A stretch of DNA of 64,000 nt from Hirundichthys speculiger. Lineage: Eukaryota > Chordata > Actinopteri > Beloniformes > Exocoetidae. The DNA lies in contig JAGFBZ010001926.1 in NCBI GenBank assembly GCA_018398805.1, positions 124,001 through 188,000 on the forward strand, in the 5' to 3' direction. A model generated the notes under the pieces. That model did no database searches. It was not told the origin of the DNA and saw only the letters and a program-made list of their open reading frames with translations. Shown here piece by piece: positions 23,201-34,300 of this stretch; within the stretch, counting starts at the first letter, position 1, and each line of letters starts with the position of its first letter. A program made the position numbers and the translations under genes.

Positions 23201-24199
23201 TGGACAGGTCAGTACGCACAAGTTGTACTTCTGTTCTTCTTCTTATTTTACAGATAATTCAGCTGTCAAACAATAATCTCTTGTTATAGATAAGTAATTA
23301 CAATTGGAATTAACTAGTAGGGTGTTTTTTAATGGCTTTGACAGGCAGTTTCAGAGGTATTGTTTCCTGTGGTGGATTCATCTCCTGCTCAGAAGATCCC
23401 TGTTTCCTCAGTGTCTCCTCCTCTCACTGTCTCCTCACCCTTAAGCTCCACATTTCCTCCATGCAACACACAGAACTCTCTGGAAGTCATTTCAAAACTG
23501 CTTCAAGAGGCTGAAGGTGAGCTCATTCTATCAAAAAACTCTCACATTCGCCTTGTGTTTGATGGTAGGGAATATATCTTGACCCGTGAAGAAAAGCCTC
23601 TACAAAACTGACTGCAGATCTGAACGTGTCATCACCGACACACACTAATGACGTGCTGTAATATAGTAATATCACTCCTCAGTGCCAGCATTTCAATTCC
23701 AGAGGCAGAGTTTGGGTTCTGTAATGAGCTGGCATTATCACTCAGATCTGGCAGCCCTAAATCGTATTGCGTCTCCATTTTTTTCTTTTGTTTCTGTTTT
23801 TTTTCTAGCTGCATTCAGACAATACTAACTTGTCATCCTGGCCCTCTCTCAGTATTAACTAATATCTGACCTTTCTTCCTACATAACATTTTTTGTCTCA
23901 GATTCTGATGAAAAAGAATTTGAAGATGACCCTCTGTTACAAGTCCTTCGTCAACAAAGAAAAAGGGTAAAGGATCAAATCAGGTAAGTTGGAGTAGCTA
24001 CATTTGAATTTGAATAATTTTAAGTCATCAGTCCAAGCAATGTATGTCAAGCTGTATTCTGAGAATTATTATTATTGTTTTATCTTTTAACTCATGTAAT
24101 GTTAGATTTATTTGTAAATGAACCCCTTAAATAATGCTCAATATTTTTCTTTTTAGTGAAGTGGACTCTATGCTGAATGAATTTGAAGAGGAGCCGTGA
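20224..24199 (+). CDS. proser3: PROSER3 (proline- and serine-rich protein 3) homologue, apparent frameshift
   Basis: Thirteen exons: 20,224-20,234, 20,308-20,416 (3' border weak), 20,524-20,807, 20,888-21,018, 21,149-21,210, 21,762-21,847, 21,927-22,060, 22,156-22,390, 22,482-22,978, 23,063-23,207, 23,345-23,516, 23,902-23,983 and 24,157-24,199. Conserved words are TLSPVR, VLAKYIDRFRRGRPQSREER, FPFWW, PEDDILFQWRLRRKMEQARE, and a C-terminal DSDEKEFEDDPLLQVLRQQR. Between them the protein is Ser/Pro-rich and poorly conserved. In mammals PROSER3 is a little-studied centriolar/ciliary-associated protein; I infer no biochemical activity. Exon 8 enters in one frame and needs another for PEDDILFQW, so one base seems missing near the A5 or C5 run (about 22,193-22,230). 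Adding one base gives an expected 663 residues. AATAAA at 24,268. Confidence 0.85.
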
Positions 24200-24647
24200 G
24201 ATGCTTGAAAACTGGCAGGACACAATTGATGTAGTTGTATTTTTTTATTATTATTATTTTATAAAGAAATAAAGTTATATAAATTTTTGAAGGAATATTT
24301 CCAGATTAAAGAAGTTGGGGATGCATGTCAGTACATTACTTACATCATGAATTTACAAAACCCTTTCTTAAAAAAAACAAAACAAAAAAAAAAAACGTTT
24401 AAACTCTGAACACAAGATATGTACAAAGGGCTGTTCCTTGAAATATTATCTAAGGTTGTAACAGCAGAGCAGTATTTACAAACCACATGGTGCAGGGAAT
24501 ATTAGAACAGTGCCAGGAACAGGACAGAAGAAATGTGTGTTTTGGCACATGCGGTGTGTTGATGTGAGTTGTGGAGCCTGGAGTTGAGGCTTCTGTTCAG
24601 CTATTTTCTTATAAGGTGAAGAGGTCTGAGACTTGATATTCGTGCAG

Positions 24648-25477
24648 TTAAATCGGGGTCCTGGTCTTCTCAGTTTGCAGCATGGGTGCAGATATGATAA
24701 GGATGCCATCAGGGGAAACGGCTGACTCCAGAGCCATGGCATCCACTCCCTTTGGGATTCGGTAGCGGCGGTTAAACTGCCGTGTCGTAAAGCCAGGGCC
24801 GTCCTTCTAACACAAGAGAGTTTAAGCAAGCTTAGAGAACGAGTCGTAGTTATTATATTTAGACTGAAAATTGCATCAATAATGTTCACAACATACCAAC
24901 CTTTTTTTCCTCATGCTTCCCTTCCACTTCTACAAAGTCTCCTGCCACTTTGACCATTAGGTCCTCTGGATTAAAATGCTTTACATCAACTTGAACTGTA
25001 AACCTGCTGTCATCACAGTGTACCTGCCAAGGTCAGAGTGGTATATGTGATTCGATAAAAACAGAATACCTGAAGCACTGTTAGTAGTAATACACTTTTG
25101 ACAGTATAACTTAGTAGAATTTTTTTGTTTATGACATTGAAATAGTAAAACAAATGTTTCCTTTGGGAAATGACACTCAACTGAATTTCATCTGCTGAAG
25201 AAATATTTAATTTAGAGAATTTGGATTCTCAGCTTATAGAGCAACCTGCCAGTGTAAATACAGCTATAAGCGTTAAGATATCTTTTTTTTTATTATTTGT
25301 AAGCTACACTAAATGACCTACCTCTGCTGAGCTGGTATTGTCAGTCTCAGGAAGAAGTAATGTTGGAGACCAATTACAGTGACCGTAAGTCCCATTCAGA
25401 CGAGGAATTAGAGGTGGTAAAACCTTCTCCCATGGGATACCGCCAATTGACATCGTGGCTGGTAGAATGAAATCCAT
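24648..25477 (-). CDS. small heat-shock protein (hspb6/hspb15-type)
   Basis: Three exons on the minus strand: 25,477-25,322, 25,023-24,901 and 24,806-24,648, all in phase, giving 145 residues. A short N-terminal arm (residues 1-52, starting MDFILPATM) precedes an alpha-crystallin domain: HCDDSRFTVQVDVKHFNPED (beta2-beta4 region), VAGDFVEVEGKHEEK, and FNRRYRIPKGVD, which contains the conserved Arg equivalent to Arg120 of CRYAB. SPDGILIISAP ends the domain and the tail is short (TRTPI). Such proteins are ATP-independent chaperones forming dimers and oligomers in the cytosol. Position between proser3 and psenen corresponds to HSPB6 in human. However, the N-terminus lacks the RRAS phosphorylation motif of HSPB6, so a teleost-specific member such as hspb15 is as likely. 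An open frame extends 5' of the ATG but contains intron-like sequence. Confidence 0.88.
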
Positions 25478-28047
25478 ATCTAAATCAGAAGAAAATGAAA
25501 AAAGAAGAGTTGAATAGACTGCAGTTGAAGCTCTAACACAGACAGCAAGGAGCAACTTACCTCTGCTTAAATTCTCTGACCAAATTAGAGTGAAACAGAA
25601 CAGCCCCTGATTTAACTGCTTGTATTCCCACTTATCCTGGAGAGAAGACTGGGGGGGATCTGGCGCACTCGTCTGATTTAGAAAGCCTCCCTTCTGATGC
25701 TGGACGGGGCTGACTGTCACCGTGTTTTATACTGGAGTTGCATAATAAGTTGGGAATTCATCCAGGGGCACCTTGCCTCAGATATGTTCTACACTGCTTA
25801 CCCTTGGGTGTTCAGGCACAGCCACCCAGGATGAGAGGAGGCCTATTGTGGAAGTGACACAGCTGTTTTAGATTTGATTTATGTGTTCATTATTCATTTC
25901 CAGCTTTACAGCTTTGAGTTTTGTTTTGTTTTTTTAATTTGAATGATGACATGGATGCAAACTGGCTGTTGGTGTGATTAGCAGACCTTTTATAAGCTTT
26001 GTGATTAAGGTCAGTTGTCAAAGAAGCTCTATCCAAAAATAAGTTCAGAAGACTATGTTGTTGATACTCGTGAGCTGACACCAGACAGACAGTGACAGCA
26101 GGAACGTCCTAATCACATGTAAGAGCATGTGTGTTACCAGCAAGCTGTCTTCCATCAGTCACTATTTATGCGGTAGCAGAGCATTCAATTAATTTAATCG
26201 AGTTAAAGTTAACAGTTCCTCATAAAAATACTCTAAATACCAAAAATATTTCAGAAACTCCCAGGAAGAAGCCAAACAAATACAGTGAAATGAAATGGAA
26301 TGAAGAGAAACCCAGCCATGCCTCAAAAATGTAGATAAATTCTCTAAGACACGCATACAATACATCACACTAATTTGTGACTATAAAAGGATTTAATTCA
26401 TTTCTCATAAATCAGTGGGAGGAGGTTGGCTTTTGCATCATGAAAAGTACTCTGTGTGCTGATACATTTTCTTCTCGGCTCATCGTGGTGTAGTCAGCAG
26501 TTATGTGCACGTATTCTCCCCGTGAGCAATGCTGAACCTGTCACTTAAGCTTTGACTGTGACTAGCCACTAAAATTGGCACTGTTTATGTTATGACTCAT
26601 ACAGGATGATGGGGAAGATGGGACATTTGGAGGGATTAAGTTATTGGGTTTCATAACAGGCGCCAGTGGTTGTCTGCACTTCAGATACATGGGGATACAT
26701 GGGGCAATGACGAGTATATATGAGGAAATAGCTCACTCGTCAGTTGCCAGAACACAAAGTCTACATAGACTGTTCCCCCAAAAAGGTAATGATACAAACT
26801 TCAGTGAAAGATTCTTACCATGAGAAATTTGGAACACTGACTAATTTAATTCAGTTCATAATGCTATTTCATATCAAAAGTAATCTCAAAGTAGCCTAGA
26901 CATCCATAATCATTGTTACAATTAATGCGATTCATCTGCATTTGACTTGAGCGAGTGCCAATGCAGAAGAAACTTTCACTGGGCAACACTGGATAGGCAT
27001 ACAGAGAATCAAAGAAACAAAGCATGTGCCAGGCAGAACAACCATAGTACTATCAACAAAAGACATCCAAAATGGTATTAGTGGGAATATTGGAGTCAGT
27101 TTATCAGTAAAATCTTGTTGATCCAAGGCATCATTAGCAATTCTGTAGCCATCTTGGTTGTTTTGTTGTGGCTCTCAGATGTTTCTATGAATCATTTCAT
27201 AAATCCCACTGCTGGACCGGTTTGTTATCATCTGTACTAATGGAAATGCCGTGAATAGATGGACACTTGACCCACTTCAGTATTTTTGCAAAGTGAAGGT
27301 ATATGGTTGGTCAAGCTAATCTGTCCAGACTATATTCCAGCCAAATCAGTTCATTAAAATCCAATTCTGTCCACTTCATTTGAATTGTATTTATATAATG
27401 CCAGTTATTAAAAAAAAAAAAAAAAAAAAAAAACTTAGGAAACCAACAAATTTGATCGAATCTTATGATTGATTTCAATTCTCCTTCCTGAGCAGCAGAT
27501 GGTCAGTGTAGAAGAACACAACCCCAAACCCCGTGAATAAAAGACTAGTTTGGAAGCATTGTGGATATTTTTATTTTTGTATTCATTTTGTTTTTATCTG
27601 CTAATCAGAGGAGAAAAATATTAGTTTTCAGTACACAATCATACAGTCACCTTGAAACATTTTTTTTTTTGTTTAAAGGGGGGGAAAAAATGCCAAATGC
27701 ATTTATTGTTCACTCTCTTACACAAACATGAACACATTCCATTATGTATTCACAACACAGTGTGTTATACAAGATGAATTACCCCACTCTGTATCCAAGA
27801 ACTTTTATAAATGCCTTAGCAAAACACAAAAAACATGAATTTCTGAGTCCTACAGCATCCATCTTTCAAAGATATGGTAAAGTATGTCTGCAATTTTATT
27901 TTCAACCATTTAATTTGCAGACAGGTGAAATTCTTTCTACATAATTAAAGGGAAATCTCTTTGGTCCATGACAGTGGATCATTAATTATTTTCAAAGACA
28001 TATCAATAGGAGTTAAAAAAAAATAAACAAAACAAAACAAAAAAGGC
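25478..28047. other. sHSP upstream region, intergenic DNA and psenen 3'UTR
   Basis: I see no further gene. A poly-A run lies at 27,412-27,433. 27,440-28,047 is the likely psenen 3'UTR (minus strand). No convincing heat-shock element array (nGAAnnTTCn repeats) was found upstream of the sHSP start. Confidence 0.45.
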
Positions 28048-28505
28048 TCAAGGTCTGCCAAGTGGAATTGTGAAGGAAAGGTTATCTCCCACCGCCCCCC
28101 ACTCTGCTCTGAAGTGCTGGAAAATAGTAATCCACGTTGTCAATACTGTTACCCACAACAGTAATCCCAGTGCTGACCGCTTCACATCTAGAAAAACACA
28201 GATGAGTATAAAAGGTTAGTATTGGTGATGAAACACAAACACGGACACTGTAAAATACTATTTGAAAATCCACGGCATTTAGATTACAGTCAAGTTGCGA
28301 ATGCAAGCAAAACCAGCCTGCAAAATGTGTGTTTTAGAAAAAACCCTTACTACAATGTTGAATTTCCCTTCTGGGATTAAGAAAGTATTTTTCATTTCAT
28401 TTTCATTTATCAGGTTAATAAATATCAGTATTATATAATCAACCATAGACCACCTTAAGATCTAAAAATCCAACATAGTAACCTACTTAATAAATAATAA
28501 TAATG

Positions 28506-28536
<31 letters not shown>

Positions 28537-29581
28537 CCTCTCAAGACAATAAGAAATGTAGTTTTCTAAATCTTCAGCATTTAAATGTTTAAATAAGTTG
28601 CATCACTCACAGGTTTTTATCTGCAACTGTTCAGTGTAGACTGGCTTCACAAAGGCCTCCCGAAAAAACCAAACAACATTGACCAGCCACAGGAAAGGAA
28701 GGAAAGCAAAGCCACCTGTAAAAAGGAAAACACAGATCATTAGACCTGTTTGAGTCCTCATTTGGCTGACTCACATACCAGCTACAGCAATACTTCATAA
28801 AGGATTTTTTTTTTTCAATCGATGCTATTTTTGAGAAAATTATAAAATCACATTGCAAATAGCACAAAGAGAATAAAAGTCTACATTAAAAAAAAAAAAA
28901 AAAGAAATGAAAAAATTATTTTCCAGCAACAGCAGTCACCAAAGAACTATACTATTCTTACAGCTTTTAAAGTAAAAACTTTTTAAAGGCCTTCGTCATC
29001 AAGAAGAATAACCCAACGATAACACCAAGAGTTAGGAGAATACGACACTTTAACAATGCCTTTACTTTCTTTCTTTCACTCATACTTCTGTATGAGTCAA
29101 TATGAGCTTACTGATATGATGGCCACTGCCAAAGAGAATGTCAGTAAAGAAAAAAAATGTAGACTGCTTGGCAGTGTGTCAGAAAATTGGTGACATGCGC
29201 ACGCACACACATATTTTAAAATAAAATAAAAATAAATTTAACATTTAATAAGTGGTTTCCAAGAGTCTCTCGACTGAGCAATTCCAGAGGGGAATTTGTA
29301 AAGCATTTGATTTTGCTTTTCAGTAAGAGATGTCAACTCTTACTAAAATACTAAGCAATGATAAAACAGTGAAAGCACAGCTTTTAGCAGCATGGCAGAG
29401 ACAACATGATTCAAGTTTATTTAGATAGGGCTGTCAATTTACTTTGACTTCTCTGTGGGACTACATCAGCTTATTTAACATAAACATGTATTGTGAAAAA
29501 ATGCTGGTATCACTCCTTACCCAAGTAATATTTTCTGCACAGGCTGAGTTTCTCTTCGTTAGGAAGTCGTTCCAAGTTCAT
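28048..29581 (-). CDS. psenen: PEN-2, gamma-secretase subunit
   Basis: Three exons on the minus strand: 29,581-29,521, 28,715-28,611 and 28,187-28,048, in phase, for 101 residues, exactly the human length. It starts [20 protein letters not shown], continues [22 protein letters not shown] (first membrane region) and YTEQLQIK, has a second hydrophobic segment [18 protein letters not shown], and ends [11 protein letters not shown]-2 is the smallest subunit of gamma-secretase with presenilin, nicastrin and APH-1. It is needed for presenilin endoproteolysis and complex stability in the ER/Golgi and plasma membranes. The C-terminal motif usually written DYLSF reads DNLSF here (codons near 28,080-28,094). 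The gene is divergent to kmt2b, with starts 1.76 kb apart. Confidence 0.96.
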
Positions 29582-30449
29582 AATGAACTGCAGAAAACAA
29601 GAAAGTAGAAGCACATATATATTCAGGACTTGAGGCACATCGTTGGAAACAGCTCAAACACTAACCTATACTAACCGATGCTTGTTATGCCTACATTTAA
29701 GACACAATATCTATTGGCTTAGGAGAGGTCGTAATATATAATATGCTGTGTTAGACAGTTTACAGACTACAGGAGCTGTGAAACGCCTGCAGCCAACTCT
29801 GTCAGCTGACTAGAAATTCACCTCAGCCTACGTTAGCATCGTTAGCTTAGCAACAAAACAGGGTTGTACCGACTGCTACAAACCGTAGCAGCCACTTAGA
29901 CAGGTCTCCAGATTATGTAAAATCTAATTTGATAATATTTCGAAGAGGAAAGACTCTTGTAGATTAATGTGATAACATACCCGATGTTTAAGGCCAACTG
30001 AAGCTGAAAGAAATTTAAACAATCAAACGCTTCCGATTTTCTTCTTCTTCTTCTTCTGAGTATTTCCTCGTTTTCGTAAACTTTTGTCTGTCTTTATTGC
30101 TGCACATACCGCCACCTGCTGTGCGGTCTGGGTGTGACGTCCGTGTGTGTGCGCGCGTGTGTGTGCGTGAGAGAGAAAGAGAGAAAGGTTACGTGTTCTT
30201 TGAAGGGTGCCGTGCATGACTCATAAAGTTTACATAAGTCAACATTAGTAGGTAACTAATCCGTGTTTACGTTGTATCTTTCAACAGCAAAATAAGAGAT
30301 TAAAGAAAAGATTAAAGAAAAAGAAATAGAGCTAAATAACTAAACCAGCCAGAAGTCTCTAAAGTGGAATAGAAATCCTACTTCCTAAGTAACTGTTAAT
30401 TTGTGTTAACTTGTGTCCCAAATAGATTTGAATAGTCAATGGCCTGACA

Positions 30450-30511
<62 letters not shown>

Positions 30512-31339
30512 TATATCGCATAATTTTCTCTAATTCTACATGGTTTGGTGAACATTTTTACATTACAACTATTTAATCGTGAATAGCTTGTTCTGGTGAT
30601 AACAAAAAATCATGCTGCCATCTACTGTACTGTTATGTGTATAGCTGTGGGATTACATTTTGCGTGTTAGGCGTTTAATCATCAAAACAGATAATTAATG
30701 CAGTGCTGAACTCCCTTATTTCTTCTCACGTCTCATACTGTCAGTTCAGTTCAATTCAGTTAAAATCTTTTTATTTGTCTCCACGTGCCAATTTAAGGAA
30801 TGTAGAGAGGTAAGTCAGGAGCAAAAAACTACAAATATTTCTACTCCAGGACATTTAGATGGGATGAGTTGGACCAACATCAGTACAACTAAAGCTGTTG
30901 TCATGATAATGAAATGGAATATGGTTAGTGTAAACAACCGCAATAACTATTTAAAATAACTGTATGCAAATATAAACTGTACAAAAATATTAGTGTTACA
31001 AAAGCAAGTTATCATATTAGCTACTTTACACAAGATATGTAGAAATATGTGTTATTCATATGTAGAAAATACGTAAATAATTAAAATGAAGTGTTTGCAT
31101 CATCAATGTAACGAGTGATGTTCGACTCATAATTAATAATCATAACCATAAATGTGAAGTTTAAATTCTCAATGAATATCTCGGCATGTAACTTACTATT
31201 TTTCTGTCTCCTTAGACCTCTCGGAAAAAAAAAAAAACTCACTTTCCCGTGCATCATTGCGGCTCCCCCTCCCATCTCGCGCCTTCCCTCTTGTCTCTCC
31301 TCGAACTGCTAGCCGACAGTGTGTGTTGTTGTTGAAGCA
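29582..31339. promoter_or_regulatory. divergent psenen/kmt2b intergenic region
   Basis: This region must hold the promoters of psenen (minus) and kmt2b (plus). It contains a CTT/TTC microsatellite (about 30,043-30,058), a (GT)n-like stretch near 30,141-30,170 and a (TA)n tract at 30,452-30,508. The last 100 bases before the kmt2b ATG are G+C-rich, consistent with a CpG-type promoter/5'UTR. No TATA position can be argued. Confidence 0.5.
30452..30508. repeat. (TA)n microsatellite
   Basis: About 28 uninterrupted TA units between psenen and kmt2b. Confidence 0.97.
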
Positions 31340-34300
31340 ATGATGGCGGCAGCGGGATGCGGATCAGCAACCGCGGCTGCCGTAGGAGGCCAAGGTGGAA
31401 CCGCTACGGCCAGAGGTCGTTTCCCTGGTCGGCCTTGGTCATCACGCAGTCGTTTGCGTTCTGAGAAGCGATGGCAACTCGGACGATCAGGCTTAGAAGC
31501 TGATGATGTGACTAACGGAGGGCCAAGGCCCGCAAACCTGGTTCTATCGTTAAACGAAGACCAGTCTCATTTGCGCTTACTTGGAATAGAGGCGAGCCAC
31601 AAGACTCTTGGCCAGGCTGGATACAGCTCAAGTGGGAGTGAAGAGGTGAGGTCCCAAAACGAACCAGGAGTTAGTATCTTTATTTCATCTTACATTTTGT
31701 GTGATCTTTCATGTGCATGAGTGAATGCTATTGACGGCTCTGTAACTGGTTAGTGCCATGGAGAAATGTCAACATCCCATTGCCAGACTGTTCACTTTAG
31801 CTGTAGGCTAAGCTAACGTTACCTGCTAACCAGTGCTAGCATAGTTCAGCTTTCCATTACATTTAATGAATAGTTGTAACCTAAAATACCCAGTTAACTA
31901 GACAACGTAGCTCTTTAAGTTAATCTAGCACTACGCCCTCGCGTACTTCCAAACAGCTTAACATTAACTTGTGAAAACGTACGTATCATTTTTATGTATT
32001 TTCAAGACACAGAGAGCCGGGACGTCAATTTGTAAACATGCACGGCAATTATTTTATCTACGGCCCACTCGTAGCAGTTAGCCTGCTAATAGCGAACACA
32101 AAGAGGGGAAAGGCTAGCGCCTCTGTACTCTCCACTGTAGCACTCGGTGTCCAGGTGCCACCATAGTCGTCTGCAATACTAACGTGAATTTAAATGAGAC
32201 ATCTGTTTTTGTTTTTTGTTTTTTTTTTTCGGCTCAAGTGAAAGCACGTAATAGCATTGCAGTTGTGGCCATGTAACTCATTTGCAGGCACAAGTGAGTC
32301 TAAATGTTTTCGTGAGAATGTTGGCTAAAGCTAGCAAACATGGTAGATTTAAATGGGGGTGCACAAATGCTGCCAAAGACAGTGAATGCTTTTCAGAACT
32401 AAAAATTATTACGGTCACGAATAATTATTAGTGTGCGAAGCGATTTCAAATGAGAGGAAGATTTTTTTTATGGGCACTCGGGCTGCAAGTTTAAAGAACA
32501 TGTTTGGCATTTGGAGGGAATTGCACCTGATAACAGACACATTTCCCTGCAACCTCAGTAAACGCCTTCCTCTCTTTGCTTAAGGGAACTTCATGAGAGT
32601 TCTGATCTTGCATGCAGTGATACTACAGCAAAGTATATCTACAGCAAAGAATTAGCGAGGAGTATCTAAACCGACCTACGTTATTACTTAAATTTTACCT
32701 ATTAGTGTTGGAGTTATAGTGAAAGTTACAGTGACTTCATGGTCATCCTAATATGCAAAGTAATTTCCTTCGTACTATCCATATGTACCCATCTAATATA
32801 ACAGATAAAAAATAACCCTTGCAGGTCAAAAATGTAAAGTACATTCATCTCCAGTTGAACATTAGTTTCAGGTATAATGTTACAAATAAGGTATAATACT
32901 ACAAATAAATCCGGTCATTGTAATTCATGATAAATATTGTGTAATATATTGAAATTTTAACTTTTTCTGATATAATTGATACTGTTGTAAATGTTGTCTG
33001 ATGTGCAGCAATAGAAAATCTTTTCTTCGTTATCACCCTTGTACAGTGGCTCAGACTATTGTTTACAGTACTAACAGTGTTTTCTGGCATATGCAGCAGT
33101 ATGCATCACAACTGAGCAGATGGTGGGCCGGTGTCAAACTGTGTCTTATGTACAAGTTGCTAAGTTGGTTTAAAATACAGTACATTAAAAACAAATATCC
33201 CATTTTTTATTTGCTTTTCAATATAATTATTTTTCCATGTGCTGACTATGTATATGTGTATAATGAATATACATAGATATTGGCATCTTCATTTTTGTAA
33301 CTGAAATCTGCAAAAGTCTTTGAATGGGTCTCTGAACTCTAATATTAGTTGGCATGCAATTAGGTGCAACTGCATCATGGAAATTTTATGAATATTTCCT
33401 TACTGAAGACTCTGGTGAATGAGAGCAGTTGATCTGGAAAAAATTGATTGTTTTCCATATAATTCCTAGCAAATAGTAACTGACTGTAGGTATGTTTGTT
33501 CTAATATCAGGATAGAATTACAGTTCAGTACAATAAGGTACATATACACCGTTTTGTTTAATAACATCACCATTATGATTCACATGAATCCATCTTTTTT
33601 TTAACAAATGTGCAGAGGAAAAGTCAGTATTCTTCCAGCTGTATGTTACTTGGCCTTTGCAATGGGCATAAATATTATTGGAGTCCTCACATACAACATA
33701 ATGTTTATCCTGCTGGTTTAGTTGTTTCAGTGTTAAATGGTTTCAATTTCTAATAACCAAATTTTATTTTTCAAGGGTGATGACTTCAAAGGATTTGAGG
33801 CTGAGAAAAGATGCCCCAAAAGACCTGTAATGTCTCAGCAAAATTCTTGCAAAGGTCAACAAAAAGGTATTTTTGCATATTACATATTTGATGACATGGA
33901 CTGACAGCACACATGTTGAAATTAGATTTAATCATGTATTTATACTGTTTGAATTTTTTTTGTCTTGCAGGTGATGCTGCCAACACAAAATCGAAACGAC
34001 AAAGTGAGAAGCTACCACTTAAAACGCCTGCAGTGGAGGCAGCTATCCCACCTGACCCTGTAAAAGATGAAAAGTCTATGGAGGAAATGGATGGCACATC
34101 TCTTGAAGCGAAAGCAGCAAAGGATTTAAAGAAGAGCTTGAAAGGAAAAAACGTGGATCGGCAGTCCACGAAAAGCAGAGCCTCAGCAGCAGCACCGAGG
34201 ATTACTATAAAGTTAGTGGCCAAAAAGAAAGTGAAAACTATAAAAGAGCCTCAGAAAAAATGTGTGAAGAAGTTGAAGATAAAAGAAATTCAGGATGAAC

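Noticed and set aside
24476..24889. 137-codon minus-strand frame over the sHSP last exon
   Set aside because: The reading frame differs from the conserved alpha-crystallin frame and runs into the intron; the real exon is 24,648-24,806.
33786..34223. 145-codon minus-strand open frame opposite the start of kmt2b exon 3
   Set aside because: Antisense to coding exons and containing an intron border; no motif or independent signals.
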